DNA of 64,000 nucleotides, from the NCBI GenBank assembly GCA_035426385.1, contig DAOLZQ010000009.1:1-64000 (forward strand), in the 5' to 3' direction. Below the pieces are notes generated by a model, which did no database searches, had not been told where the DNA came from, and worked only from the letters and a program-made list of their open reading frames with translations. The translations under genes and the position numbers were made by a program. The stretch is from Parvibacillus sp035426385 (GTDB taxonomy: Bacteria > Bacteroidota > Bacteroidia > Chitinophagales > Saprospiraceae). Shown piece by piece: positions 43,559 to 52,557 of this stretch. Position 1 is the first letter of the stretch. Each line of letters opens with the position of its first letter.

Positions 43559-44968
43559 ATGGATTATTCAATTACAGAAAGTAAAGCTACTGAACAAATA
43601 GGGGAGGACAATTCATTTTTTGAAGCACTTCGGGATAGGGAGTACCCATTATTAGATCAGCAAGACCATCTATATCTGGACTATACCGGAGGCAATTTAT
43701 GTCCGCGCTCATTACTCGATACGCATTTCACCATGTTGAGAGAGCATATTCTGGGAAATCCACATTCCACTAATCCCACATCACTCAAGTCAACTGAACT
43801 GATTGAAGAGACTAAGGCTGCCATCATAGAGTTTTTTAATGCACAGGATTATCACTGTGTGTTTACCGCCAATGCTTCAGGTGCGCTGAAAATCTTGGGC
43901 GAGAGCTATCCCTTTGACAGTGAGAGTACTTTTATCTTGCTCAGTGACAATCACAATTCAGTCAATGGTATTCGCGAGTTTTGTAAAAATAAAGGCGGGC
44001 GAACTCAATATGTCAAACTTCAGGTGGAAGATCTACAACTGGATAGGAATAATCTCATTGAACTAATCGATGGTGTGACTGCCGGCGCAAACAATCTTTT
44101 TGCCTTTCCGGCACAGTCTAATGTAACCGGTATGCAGCATGACCTGAGTTGGATCGAATATGCGCAATCCAAAGGTCTGGATGTCCTTCTAGATGCTGCT
44201 GCCTTTGTACCTACTTCAAGGTTAGATTTGGAAAAATACAAACCGGATTATGTTTGTGTATCCTTTTATAAAATGTTTGGTTATCCTACCGGCATTGGTT
44301 GTCTGCTGGTGAAGAAAACGAAATTTAATAAATTGCGCAAGCCGTGGTTTGCAGGTGGAACAGTCTCTTATGTTTCGGTAGTCAGTCCCATCGAAGTACT
44401 GAGTGAAGGTGCGGAGCGATATGAAGATGGTACGTTAAATTATGAGATGATACCGGCGATCAAACTGGGACTGGATTATATTAATGAGATCGGTATAGAT
44501 AGAATCAATCGGCGGGTAAAACACTTGATAAAGTATCTCCATGATGAGTTGCTAAAATTGAAACACGAAAATGGGTTGCCATTAGTGAGAATATTTGGTA
44601 CTGAAGATTTTTCTGCTCACGGTGGAAATATCATTCTCAATTTTTTTGACGCTGAGGGTAAAATGATTCCTTATACTTTGATAGAATCGCGCGCCAATGA
44701 GCAGTTAATTTCTCTGCGCACCGGTTGCTTTTGTAATCCCGGTATTGATGAGATCAATAATTGCATTACCAATAATGAAATGAATGATTATTTCTCCAGC
44801 CGAAGGAATGCCAGCTACCGGGATATAATGGATTTCCTGGGCAAGATGCGCGGCGCTCTTAGGTTGTCTGTCGGACTTGGTACCAATCTAGCCGATCTCG
44901 ATAGATTCGTTGCTTTCGCCCGAGAAGTTAAGAAGGAAAGTCGGGTGCGTGTCGAGGCGGGAGAATAG
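43559..44968 (+). CDS. PLP enzyme, Mo-cofactor sulfurase/cysteine desulfurase-like
   Basis: A 469-residue class V aminotransferase-fold enzyme. Features: LYLDYTGGNL, GNPHSTNPTS, FTANASGALKILGE, the PLP Asp in LLDAAAFVPTS, PLP Lys in SFYKMFGYPTGIGCLL, and LRTGCFCNPG near the C-terminus. YLDYTGA..., SFYK.FGYPTG and RTGCFCNPG together characterise the N-terminal domain of molybdenum-cofactor sulfurases (MOCOS/ABA3) rather than IscS. It likely abstracts sulfur from cysteine for a cofactor or thiol product. The MOSC domain normally fused in MOCOS is absent, and no molybdoenzyme is nearby. Confidence 0.85.
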   Translation: MDYSITESKATEQIGEDNSFFEALRDREYPLLDQQDHLYLDYTGGNLCPRSLLDTHFTMLREHILGNPHSTNPTSLKSTELIEETKAAIIEFFNAQDYHCVFTANASGALKILGESYPFDSESTFILLSDNHNSVNGIREFCKNKGGRTQYVKLQVEDLQLDRNNLIELIDGVTAGANNLFAFPAQSNVTGMQHDLSWIEYAQSKGLDVLLDAAAFVPTSRLDLEKYKPDYVCVSFYKMFGYPTGIGCLLVKKTKFNKLRKPWFAGGTVSYVSVVSPIEVLSEGAERYEDGTLNYEMIPAIKLGLDYINEIGIDRINRRVKHLIKYLHDELLKLKHENGLPLVRIFGTEDFSAHGGNIILNFFDAEGKMIPYTLIESRANEQLISLRTGCFCNPGIDEINNCITNNEMNDYFSSRRNASYRDIMDFLGKMRGALRLSVGLGTNLADLDRFVAFAREVKKESRVRVEAGE

Positions 44969-45081
44969 TCTTTAGGGCGCTTCTTTGTAGATGTCCCCAC
45001 GCCGAATTCTTTGCGTGGCAAATTGTTTAAAGTCTTTGTCACAGGTCACCAGTTACATTTAAAAACTACCTACTGCGTTAG

Positions 45082-45097
45082 TGCCGTAGGAGCGGCA
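45082..45097. repeat. short GC-rich hairpin (repeat-like)
   Basis: TGCCG-TAGGAG-CGGCA is a 5-bp stem in otherwise AT-rich intergenic sequence, in a context resembling REP-type intergenic repeats. Only this copy is seen in the window. Confidence 0.3.
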
Positions 45098-45152
45098 AAA
45101 GCTGAGAACAGATAGCTGCATAAAACAAAGGATATCATTGAGGAGTCTGAAT

Positions 45153-45368
45153 TTATGATTTCCTTTGCACCAGAATATCTCTGACATTCATATAAGCGGT
45201 ATTTAACATCACAGCACCCAACTGAATATACCCACTAAAAGAGGACTTGGAATTGCTTATAAATTGTAACTCCAAGTGATCCATCATCAATACATCTAGT
45301 ACGCACCCGGACAGTGGCTTGACCGGATAATTATTGATTCCTATGAATGTGCAGAATATTTTTGCCAT
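45153..45368 (-). pseudogene. N-terminal relic of a caspase-like (peptidase C14) gene
   Basis: A 71-codon frame starting at ATG 45368 reads MAKIFCTFIGINNYPVKPLS then GCVLDVLMMDHLELQF. M.K...L.VGI..YP...L.GCV.D. is the typical N-terminus of bacterial caspase/metacaspase domains. After about 35 residues the sequence no longer follows the family and ends at 45153, lacking the catalytic His and Cys. It is most likely the stump of a deleted gene. The longer frame to 45467 has no family character. Confidence 0.55.
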
Positions 45369-45526
45369 TGAGGTGCGGTGAAGATTACATAAATAACAAG
45401 TTAAAATTATGGAAATAATTTGGATTGCCTGAATGAAGCCCGCTGGTAAGAAAGGGCTGCGAGGCATACTCGCAGCTTAAAAAACTATAACCTTCCCTCT
45501 TGATTGAATAATTAACTCTAATATTT

Positions 45527-46627
45527 TTACAGCAACATAATTCTATTGCCGGGTAACTGGCAGATGTATCCGTCTAGGTCGAGCGTGATCAGTAGGCTTG
45601 CAAATTCATTGCTTTTCATCTGTAGCTTGAGACGCAGTTCATCTACGCCCATATCTTTTCGCTGCCGCAGCATATCGATCATTTCTGTTTCTTTTGGCGT
45701 CAGATCTCGGAATAGGGCTGTCTGCTGCTGCATCTGAGAGCGCTTCACATCCCAGTTCATATACTCCAGTATGTCCTCACGAGTCTCTACCAGGGCTGCC
45801 TTACTACTCTTGATGAGTGCATTACAACCTCTGGAGTAAGTGGCATTAGGACTTCCGGGTACCGCCATGACTGACTTATTATAGCCGAAGGCGATATCTG
45901 CAGTGATCATACTGCCGCCTTTGCTCGCAGACTCTACGACTACTACACCGTCGGACAGGCCGGCTATAAGCCGATTGCGCATGGGAAATCGCTTTTTATC
46001 CGGGATCATGGCAGAGAAATGTTCGCTGATGAAGGCACCTGTCTCACAGATGTCTTCCACAAACTTCAGATGTTCCGAAGGGTAGATCATCTCCAGACCT
46101 CCGGCAAGCACACAGATAGTGGGAATACCGGATTTGTAAGCCGCCTTATGCGCAGCAATATCGATACCGTAGGCATATCCACTGATAATGCTTATATCAT
46201 CCTGCTGTAGTGATTCTACCAGGTCACGCGTCCATTCGATACCATATGGAGTGGGCTTGCGCGTACCGACTATACCCAGTGTGCGAATGTGATTTAGATT
46301 GGCCATTCCTTTTTTATATAAAATGAATGGACTATCCGGAAACTGTAGAAAACGGGCTGGAAAATTGGGCGAAATGTAAAATTGAAGTTCAATATTATTT
46401 TTCTCGATGTATTTTATTTCCTTCTCGACGGCATCATAATCGTCAAATGAAATAATTGCATCCACGACCGTATCTCCGATGCCTGGAATTTTTTCCAAAG
46501 CTTTTCTTTGAGCCTTGAAGATATTTTCAAAGCTTCCGCAATAACTCAATAGTGTTTTTGCTGAAATACTGCCGATCCTGGGGATCATATTCAGCGCAAT
46601 GCCATAATATTTTTCCTGCTCGCTCAT
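45527..46627 (-). CDS. dprA: DNA-processing protein DprA
   Basis: A 366-residue DprA. An N-terminal helix-hairpin-helix/SAM-like region (LNMIPRIGSISAKTLLSYCG, KIPGIGDTVVDAI) precedes the Rossmann core: GIVGTRKPTPYG, SGYAYGIDIAAHKAA, VLAGGLEMIYPSEH, PMRNRLIAGLSDGVVVVES, KGGSMITADIAFGYN and AVPGS. A C-terminal winged helix (TPKETEMIDMLRQRK...) ends the protein. It loads RecA on incoming single-stranded DNA during natural transformation. It follows the TMTC-like gene by 11 bases. Confidence 0.95.
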   Translation of the reverse strand: MSEQEKYYGIALNMIPRIGSISAKTLLSYCGSFENIFKAQRKALEKIPGIGDTVVDAIISFDDYDAVEKEIKYIEKNNIELQFYISPNFPARFLQFPDSPFILYKKGMANLNHIRTLGIVGTRKPTPYGIEWTRDLVESLQQDDISIISGYAYGIDIAAHKAAYKSGIPTICVLAGGLEMIYPSEHLKFVEDICETGAFISEHFSAMIPDKKRFPMRNRLIAGLSDGVVVVESASKGGSMITADIAFGYNKSVMAVPGSPNATYSRGCNALIKSSKAALVETREDILEYMNWDVKRSQMQQQTALFRDLTPKETEMIDMLRQRKDMGVDELRLKLQMKSNEFASLLITLDLDGYICQLPGNRIMLL

Positions 46628-46638
46628 GTGATGGGTGT

Positions 46639-48513
46639 CTATTTATATTTCGCTCCGGCTGCCATTATTTCAGGGTTATTTGGAATCGTCGTATTGGCAA
46701 AATTAAACATTTCACGCGCTTTATCCGGTTTGCCATTTTCATACAGTGATTTGATCAGATCTGCCAAAAAAGGAGCCAGTTGATCCGTCATTCCTCTACC
46801 TGCCAGGTACTTGATATATTGGCGTGCATAAGTAAGATCCGGTTGATCCAGTAAGCTAATTTTAAATGAAGCTAATAATTTATTAAGATTACCATCGAGT
46901 TGATATAATTCAGCTGCAGTGCCGGTCATCATGCTCTGTGCGTAAGAGTAATCTGGCACTATTTCTGCTGCCCGGTGAAAGAGGCTGTCTGCTTTTTTCA
47001 TCATCGCCAATTTCTTGGGCGAGTCGGTTTCTTTCTGTGCTTTTTGAAAATAGGATACACCCATGAAAAGATTGGCGCGCGCACTATTGGGGGACACTTT
47101 CACTCCGCTCTCATTTAGCACAAAATTGTTTTTCCAGTCGGGTATGCGGGTATAGCTTTTTATGAATCCAAAGATTAAAAAGTAACCCATAAGTGCTACA
47201 GAAAGCCATTTAAATCTGGATGTAGTATAACCTCTTTGCAGCCAATAGGCGATCCCAACTACAAACCCATAACTGGCGAAATACATGAAGCGTTCATTCA
47301 TCGTGGTACCTACATTGATGAATAAATTGCTGATAAGTAAGAACGACATAATCGTCCATATCAGCGGAATGGCGCTAAATTGTCTCTGTCGCCAGGTCTT
47401 AAAGGCAAAGTAAATACTGACTATAGAGAAGGTAGCTCCCGCTAGGGCACCGGGTGAAGCCCAGCTCTGAAGCGGTATATGCCAGGGATAGTAGTCGTGT
47501 GTGAGTGGAGAAGGGAAGAGCAATAGTTTGGTGTACAGCAGTGCGACATAGAACACATTGGCCAGTTTTTGTCCAAATGAGACATCCAGATAGGGGTTGT
47601 TCATCAGTATCCGGTCTTCCGTACCGGTTCCGCTGCTGAAGAAGAAACCCACCGCATTATATCGGATGAGCATATACAAGACGGATACGGCCAACACACT
47701 AAAAGTGACCTTAACCAATTCCTTACTTGAGATACCCTTTCGACAGATCCACAGCGCTACAGGCAGTGCCGCCGGAAGAATAATACTGCTTTCCTTAGAC
47801 AATAGTGACAGCATAATAGAGATAAGGCCGGTTATGAAAAAGGATGATTTCTTGGTGTCATACCAGTGGAAAATGCTCCAACTCCCGGCCAATGCCAGTA
47901 AGAGACAGAGTACTTCGTCCCGGCCTTTGATATTGGCCACTACCTCCACGTGGAGCGGATGTAAGAGAAAGAACACCGCAGCAAATGCGGCAGTGAGCAA
48001 GAGGTATTCCCTTCCTACAAATCGTCGCAGCATTTTCATAGCCAGCAGATAGACAAAGAAGGAACAGAGCACGTATAGCAGCCAGTTGATGGTGTGCGCT
48101 CGTGCTGGGCCACCATCCCAGAGCGATTTTTCAATGGCAAAAGTAACCAGCGAAAGCGGTCTGTATCGTGCACCGGACAATAGATTTTGTTGGTCCTTAA
48201 AGTACCCGGTGAAAGTCTCTTTCGTCATAATATCATTGATGCCAGATACCCCACTCTGCACAAACCGGTTTTCGGAATACACCAGCATATCATCCAGTGT
48301 GTACTCGTAGCCATAGGTACGGGCATATAGAGCAGCACCGAGAGCAAGTAATACCAGCGCCAGTATAAAGCCATACTTTCTAGTGCCGGCTAGTGCTTCC
48401 CAGGCGGGTTCTATTGGTGTAATGGCGGCTTTGGCAGCGGCGAATTTCGCAGCTGGTGAAGAGGTAGCAAGTGTCGGTCTATTCTTTGGTGGAAGGGGCT
48501 TTTTCTTACTCAT
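46639..48513 (-). CDS. TMTC-like O-mannosyltransferase/TPR membrane protein
   Basis: A 624-residue GT-C-type membrane protein. A Pro/Ala/Lys-rich cytosolic tail (about residues 1-45) precedes some ten helices. The first extracytoplasmic loop has the acidic motif YEYTLDDMLVYSEN, followed by GARYRPLSLVTFAIE and PLHVEVVANIKGRDEVLCLL, which match the DUF1736/TMTC family of protein O-mannosyltransferases. The C-terminal ~150 residues contain TPR-like helix pairs (ARANLFMGVSYFQKAQKET, DSLFHRAAEIVPDYSYAQSM). It may glycosylate exported proteins, consistent with general protein O-glycosylation in Bacteroidota. Precedes dprA in one transcript. Confidence 0.82.
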   Translation of the reverse strand: MSKKKPLPPKNRPTLATSSPAAKFAAAKAAITPIEPAWEALAGTRKYGFILALVLLALGAALYARTYGYEYTLDDMLVYSENRFVQSGVSGINDIMTKETFTGYFKDQQNLLSGARYRPLSLVTFAIEKSLWDGGPARAHTINWLLYVLCSFFVYLLAMKMLRRFVGREYLLLTAAFAAVFFLLHPLHVEVVANIKGRDEVLCLLLALAGSWSIFHWYDTKKSSFFITGLISIMLSLLSKESSIILPAALPVALWICRKGISSKELVKVTFSVLAVSVLYMLIRYNAVGFFFSSGTGTEDRILMNNPYLDVSFGQKLANVFYVALLYTKLLLFPSPLTHDYYPWHIPLQSWASPGALAGATFSIVSIYFAFKTWRQRQFSAIPLIWTIMSFLLISNLFINVGTTMNERFMYFASYGFVVGIAYWLQRGYTTSRFKWLSVALMGYFLIFGFIKSYTRIPDWKNNFVLNESGVKVSPNSARANLFMGVSYFQKAQKETDSPKKLAMMKKADSLFHRAAEIVPDYSYAQSMMTGTAAELYQLDGNLNKLLASFKISLLDQPDLTYARQYIKYLAGRGMTDQLAPFLADLIKSLYENGKPDKAREMFNFANTTIPNNPEIMAAGAKYK

Positions 48514-48571
48514 TGGCGACTTTTTAAACTGAATGTGATATTTATTTAATTTTACTGCTCATAAGCAAGTG

Positions 48572-49267
48572 ATGGTAAAAGTATTAAAATATCAATTTAT
48601 TGTTTTGTTGATTTTAGGGGTACACAGTTTTGGTTTAGCTCAGATCAATGTTGATGTAGGCCTTCTGGTCGCGTATATGCCTTCCAGCCCGGTGCGTGAC
48701 ATCATAGACGGCTATAACAATGGCCTTCCTGCTGAAGCTAAAAAAATGAAGAGAATGACAGTTATCCCGGGTATCCTGGCAGGACTCAGCACAAATAGTA
48801 CCATTGTAAAGTTCCATCTGGAGTATGAAGGACTCTTTGGTTCTACCAATGCTAAGCGACTTAAGGACGCAGAGGGCAATACATACAAAAACATCTTCAA
48901 TCTATCCCGCAGCAGCGCGGGTGCAGGCCTAAGTGGATTCCTTGGCAGCAAACTTAGTCTTGGAGCGGTCGTCAATTACAGTTGGTTTTCCTCCACTCAA
49001 TTCATTTCTTCAGACTCTAAGAATAAGAATGAACTGGTGAAAAGCCAGATCTGGGGAATCAAACCCTGGATTGACGTAATTCTGTCGGAGCAGGATCACG
49101 TCAATGTATCTATTCGGGGCTCTTTTTATTATCCTTTCGGTACGTTGGATTTAACCCCCATTTATAATAATCTCGATCCAGGGCACTCAGCCAATCTATC
49201 GTCAACTGATCTTGATTATCGCCCAACCACTTTTTCTCTTGGTTTTATTTTTCAGAATAAAAGGTAG
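48572..49267 (+). CDS. outer-membrane beta-barrel-like protein, unknown function
   Basis: The ATG at 48572 follows a GTG at 48569; both keep the signal peptide (KYQFIVLLILGVHSFGLAQ). The 231-residue protein has an alternating pattern (INVDVGLLVAYMPSSPVR, IVKFHLEYEGLFGSTN, LSLGAVVNYSWFSSTQF, TFSLGFIFQNKR) consistent with an eight-stranded barrel of the OmpA/porin type. No recognised family motif. It diverges from the TMTC-like gene, and repeats follow its stop. Confidence 0.65.
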   Translation: MVKVLKYQFIVLLILGVHSFGLAQINVDVGLLVAYMPSSPVRDIIDGYNNGLPAEAKKMKRMTVIPGILAGLSTNSTIVKFHLEYEGLFGSTNAKRLKDAEGNTYKNIFNLSRSSAGAGLSGFLGSKLSLGAVVNYSWFSSTQFISSDSKNKNELVKSQIWGIKPWIDVILSEQDHVNVSIRGSFYYPFGTLDLTPIYNNLDPGHSANLSSTDLDYRPTTFSLGFIFQNKR

Positions 49268-49345
49268 ATTAGCATTTTAGCGCATTAGGACGTTGGCAGA
49301 TTAGCATATTGGCGCATAGGTACGTTGGTGTAATAGGTGATTATC
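49266..49345. repeat. imperfect short tandem repeats (TTAGCRCATTGGC type)
   Basis: A run of degenerate 10-13 base units around TTAGCATTTTAGCGCATTAG and TTGGCGCATAGGTACGTTGG begins at the stop of the upstream gene. It resembles the better conserved array at 52190-52300. Confidence 0.65.
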
Positions 49346-49520
49346 AGCAATCTTTCATTTACCTGTCAAGAGATAATTGTCGCAATTTTTATTTACTGCT
49401 TATAGCTTATAGCTATTTCCCTGTTCTCATTTAATTTTTTACAATCATAAGTGCACTATAAAACACCTTTGCGCGAAATCTCTTCAAGGAGAAGAGTTTA
49501 AAACCTAATATAAACTTCAA

Positions 49521-50672
49521 TTACAACTTATCATTAAGTTCCTCCAGACCCTTACTGGGTCGATAGCGATCTTCGTGATACGCCTCTCTCAGGCGGAGTA
49601 TGTTTGCCTGGATGCGGGCAAACCCGATCTCTCTTCCCCAGGCAATAAGTCCCTTGGGATAATTAGCACCCAGTTGCATGGCAAGATCTGCATCTGATTC
49701 GCTACATACACCGAGATATACCGCATCGACGGCTTCGTTGACCAGCATAGAGATAATGCGATCGAATACCTGCTCGCCAAGTTCCTGATTGTATTCAACG
49801 GGGCCAGCATCTGCCGGACGGGGATAACGATAAAATCCACGACCTGCCTTTCGACCTAGCCAGCCGGCTTCAACCAGTTGCTTCTGTGAGTGAGAGGGTT
49901 TATACCTTGGGTCAAAAAAGAAAGACGTAAACACTGAATTGGTCACTGAAAAGTTGATGTCATGGCCGATGAGGTCCATCAGCTCAAATGGGCCCATCTT
50001 AAAGCCTCCCTTATCCTTCATGATTTGATCGATCTGCTCAGTAGTAGCCTGGTGCTCTTCATAAATACGCAGTGACTCTGAATAATAGGATCGAGCCAAT
50101 CGGTTTACTATAAATCCCGGGCTATCTCTGGCTATCACGCCTGTCTTGCCGAGTTGCTGCACAAAGACTTTCAATGTCTCTATCACAGCAGGATCTGTCT
50201 GGAGTGCTGGAATGATTTCAACCAGCTTCATCAAAGGGGCGGGGTTGAAAAAATGTAACCCGGCGAATCGACCCGGTTCAGTGCAGGTAGCTGCGAGGCC
50301 GGTGATGCTTAGTGAACTCGTATTGCTGCAGATGATACAAGTCGCATCTACGATGGCCTCGATCTCACTGAATATCTCCCGCTTAATCTCCGCATTCTCG
50401 ACTATGGCTTCGATGACCAGTTGCACTCCTGAGATAGCGGAGAGCGATTCATTCCAACTCAGCTTGTCCAAATAATTGGAGCGCTCTGTAGCAGTGATTT
50501 TATTTTTTGACTCCAACATGGAGAAGATGTCATTCAGACTTTTTCTGGATCGTTCGACGGCTGCAGCATTCTTATCGAAAAGAAGGGTAGTAAATCCCGC
50601 CATGGCACATACTTGAGCGATGCCTGAACCCATAGCGCCGGAGCCGATAATTGCGACTGTATCTATCTTCAT
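49521..50672 (-). CDS. paaH: 3-hydroxyacyl-CoA dehydrogenase (PaaH-like)
   Basis: A 383-residue enzyme with an N-terminal NAD-binding domain (IIGSGAMGSGIAQVCAMAGF) and two 3HCDH C-terminal domains. Catalytic region: CSNTSSLSITGLA, GLHFFNPAPLMKLVEII, PGFIVNRLARSYYSE and GPFELMDLIGHD. The tandem C-terminal domain form, paired with a PaaG-like hydratase overlapping by 4 bases, fits PaaH of phenylacetyl-CoA catabolism, which oxidises 3-hydroxyadipyl-CoA. A general beta-oxidation role is the alternative. The paaABCDE oxygenase genes are not in the window. Confidence 0.85.
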   Translation of the reverse strand: MKIDTVAIIGSGAMGSGIAQVCAMAGFTTLLFDKNAAAVERSRKSLNDIFSMLESKNKITATERSNYLDKLSWNESLSAISGVQLVIEAIVENAEIKREIFSEIEAIVDATCIICSNTSSLSITGLAATCTEPGRFAGLHFFNPAPLMKLVEIIPALQTDPAVIETLKVFVQQLGKTGVIARDSPGFIVNRLARSYYSESLRIYEEHQATTEQIDQIMKDKGGFKMGPFELMDLIGHDINFSVTNSVFTSFFFDPRYKPSHSQKQLVEAGWLGRKAGRGFYRYPRPADAGPVEYNQELGEQVFDRIISMLVNEAVDAVYLGVCSESDADLAMQLGANYPKGLIAWGREIGFARIQANILRLREAYHEDRYRPSKGLEELNDKL

Positions 50673-51451
50673 TTGCCGGCAAATTTAGGAGCTCTCTTTT
50701 CCAGAAAAGCGGCGACACCTTCACGAAAATCCTCTGTCTGACCTGCTATGGTCTGGAGTTGCTCTTCGAGTGCTAGTTGTTGCTCCAGCGTATTTTGCGC
50801 AGAAGCATTAAGTGCTTTTTTGGTCAGTGCAAGGCCCGTGGTGGCCATCCGAGCAAACTCGGCCGCTAGTTTTTCTACTTCGGCATCAAATAGGTCTGCT
50901 TCATATGTTTTATAGATCATACCCATCTTTTCAGCTTCTGCAGAGGTGATCTTATCTGCACGCATCATGATAGCGGCGGCTCGTTGCCACCCGATCAGGC
51001 GAGGCAAAAAATAAGTACCCCCACTATCCGGAATCAGACCAATCTTACTGAAAGCCTGTACAAAGGAGGCAGTAGATGAGGCGACTACGATATCACCACA
51101 CAGAGCGAGATTGGCACCTGCACCTGCTGCTACACCATTGACTGCACAGATGACCGGCTTCTCAAGATTACGCACCTGAAGGATGATCGGATTGTAGTGA
51201 TCACGTACTATATGCTTTAGCTCAGGTCCATTCGGGTCAATAACTTCTTTCAGATCCTGCCCGGCGCAGAATGCTTTTCCGGTACCCCGGATGACTACAC
51301 AACGCACCACATCATCTGCGGCACACTCACTGAGGGCAGCCTGAATTTCCAGCGCCATTCCGCGATTGACCGAATGATAGACCTCCGGACGATTGAAGAT
51401 AATCCGAGCTACTGAATCTTGTTTTTCAAAATTGATATATTGGTATTCCAT
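50669..51451 (-). CDS. paaG: enoyl-CoA hydratase/isomerase (PaaG-like)
   Basis: A 260-residue crotonase. Motifs: RIIFNRPEVYHSVNRGMALE, FCAGQDLKEV, VNGVAAGAGANLALCGDIVV with the oxyanion-hole glycine, and FSKIGLIPDSGGTYFLPRLI, in which GLIPD.GG..FLPRL is typical of PaaG, the ring-1,2-epoxyphenylacetyl-CoA isomerase. It overlaps paaH by 4 bases (translational coupling) and is the first gene of the pair. Identification as PaaG rather than a fatty-acid hydratase rests on this motif and on the pairing. Confidence 0.85.
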   Translation of the reverse strand: MEYQYINFEKQDSVARIIFNRPEVYHSVNRGMALEIQAALSECAADDVVRCVVIRGTGKAFCAGQDLKEVIDPNGPELKHIVRDHYNPIILQVRNLEKPVICAVNGVAAGAGANLALCGDIVVASSTASFVQAFSKIGLIPDSGGTYFLPRLIGWQRAAAIMMRADKITSAEAEKMGMIYKTYEADLFDAEVEKLAAEFARMATTGLALTKKALNASAQNTLEQQLALEEQLQTIAGQTEDFREGVAAFLEKRAPKFAGK

Positions 51452-51638
51452 ATTGATTTAATTTTAAAAAGTAAAAGTAAAGGTAAGCAGCAGATAGCAA
51501 AGAAAGGAATTGCATCTATCTGCATATAATTTTAAATATCAGGTTGATATTAGCAGGTTTTGATAGAAAGTTTGATGAGCCTCTTGTTTTTAAGTTCGGA
51601 ATAGCTTAACTTTACGTTATATATCAAAAATTATTATT

Positions 51639-52175
51639 ATGAAAAAGGGACTATTATTAATGTTATTAATTTCTTGTATTGCAAGCTTGACGCTTTCTGC
51701 TCAGGATAAAAAGATTCAACCCGTAGAAAAGGCTTCTCCCACTCCTCTAAAAGTGGTGGCGCCTGCGGATAAGCAAAATGTGCGCAATAATGTAGATTTT
51801 GTACCGTATGATAAAGAAGCTGAATTGGCCAAGCACAATGCTCAGCAGGATAAGATTTGGAAGGTAGTAGAGCAAAATCCTCAGTATATGGGAGGTGATG
51901 TAGCTATGCACGAATTTATTACAAAAAACCTTCAATACCCCGCTGAGGCAAAAGCCAATAGCGCAGAAGGAAAGGTATATGTTCAGTTTGTAGTAGAGAA
52001 AGACGGGTCTATTTCTGATGTCCGTACACTTAGAGATGCTGTAGGACATGGTGCTTCCGAAGAGGCTATTCGAGTCGTCAGTGCGATGCCTAAGTGGACC
52101 CCCGGCAAGCAAGACGGTCAGACTGTCAGAGTGCAGTATGTACTTCCCTTCAATTTTGCACTTACTGATAAGTAA
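51639..52175 (+). CDS. periplasmic TonB C-terminal domain protein
   Basis: A 178-residue protein with a signal peptide (MKKGLLLMLLISCIASLTLS). The C-terminal ~90 residues are a TonB domain: MGGDVAMHEFITKNLQYPAE, GKVYVQFVVEKDGSISDVR, then the IRVV..MPKW.PG...G..V.V.Y..P(F)NF ending. It lacks the usual N-terminal transmembrane anchor and proline-rich linker, so it is secreted or periplasmic rather than a classical energy transducer. Such stand-alone TonB domains are frequent in Bacteroidota. No ExbB/D or receptor gene is adjacent. Confidence 0.87.
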   Translation: MKKGLLLMLLISCIASLTLSAQDKKIQPVEKASPTPLKVVAPADKQNVRNNVDFVPYDKEAELAKHNAQQDKIWKVVEQNPQYMGGDVAMHEFITKNLQYPAEAKANSAEGKVYVQFVVEKDGSISDVRTLRDAVGHGASEEAIRVVSAMPKWTPGKQDGQTVRVQYVLPFNFALTDK

Positions 52176-52189
52176 ATTGATCTTTAGTA

Positions 52190-52395
52190 TTTAGCACTTT
52201 AGTGCATTGGCACATTAGCGCATTGGTGCATTAGCATGTTGGCACATTAGCGCATTGGTGCATTAGCATGTTAGCTAATTGGCGCATTAGCACTTTAGGT
52301 AATTAGTAACAATCTACCTTCCACATTTCACTTTTTATAGTCTTTGGTCTTTAGCATGGAGTTTTGGCATCTTAGCTTTTAGCATCTGGCGCTCG
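52190..52395. repeat. intergenic tandem repeats with two perfect 32-nt copies
   Basis: The 32-nt unit beginning TTGGCACATTAGCGCATTGG occurs twice in perfect tandem (52207-52238 and 52239-52270), within a longer degenerate array of CATTAGC/CATTGGC half-units from about 52190 to 52305. Further AGTCTTTGGTCTTTAGCAT-like sequence follows to about 52395. It lies between the TonB-domain gene and a small membrane gene and is not coding. Confidence 0.85.
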
Positions 52396-52507
52396 AACAT
52401 CAATCACCTCATAATTTTGATTGCATTATTTATTAATAGAAATGAGGTTAAAAATATCTTTTGTTAGTGTATAACAAAAGTTAGGTGTATTTCCGCATTT
52501 GATCCTA

Positions 52508-52515
52508 TAACTTTG
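52508..52515 (+). promoter_or_regulatory. Bacteroidota -7 box (TAACTTTG)
   Basis: TAACTTTG fits TAnnTTTG and overlaps the TTG (52513) that would be the first start of the following frame, so the real start must lie downstream. Confidence 0.45.
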
Positions 52516-52557
52516 ACCATCCTTATATCAAGGGAATGTTACAAAGTTGTCAAAAAA

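Noticed and set aside
44972..45052. PIN-domain toxin gene (LVTCDKDFKQF...)
   Set aside because: Only 26 codons with a stop directly upstream; too short to call, so mentioned only with the caspase relic.
52190..52305. CRISPR-like array
   Set aside because: The repeats are contiguous and degenerate, without unique spacers, and no cas genes are present.
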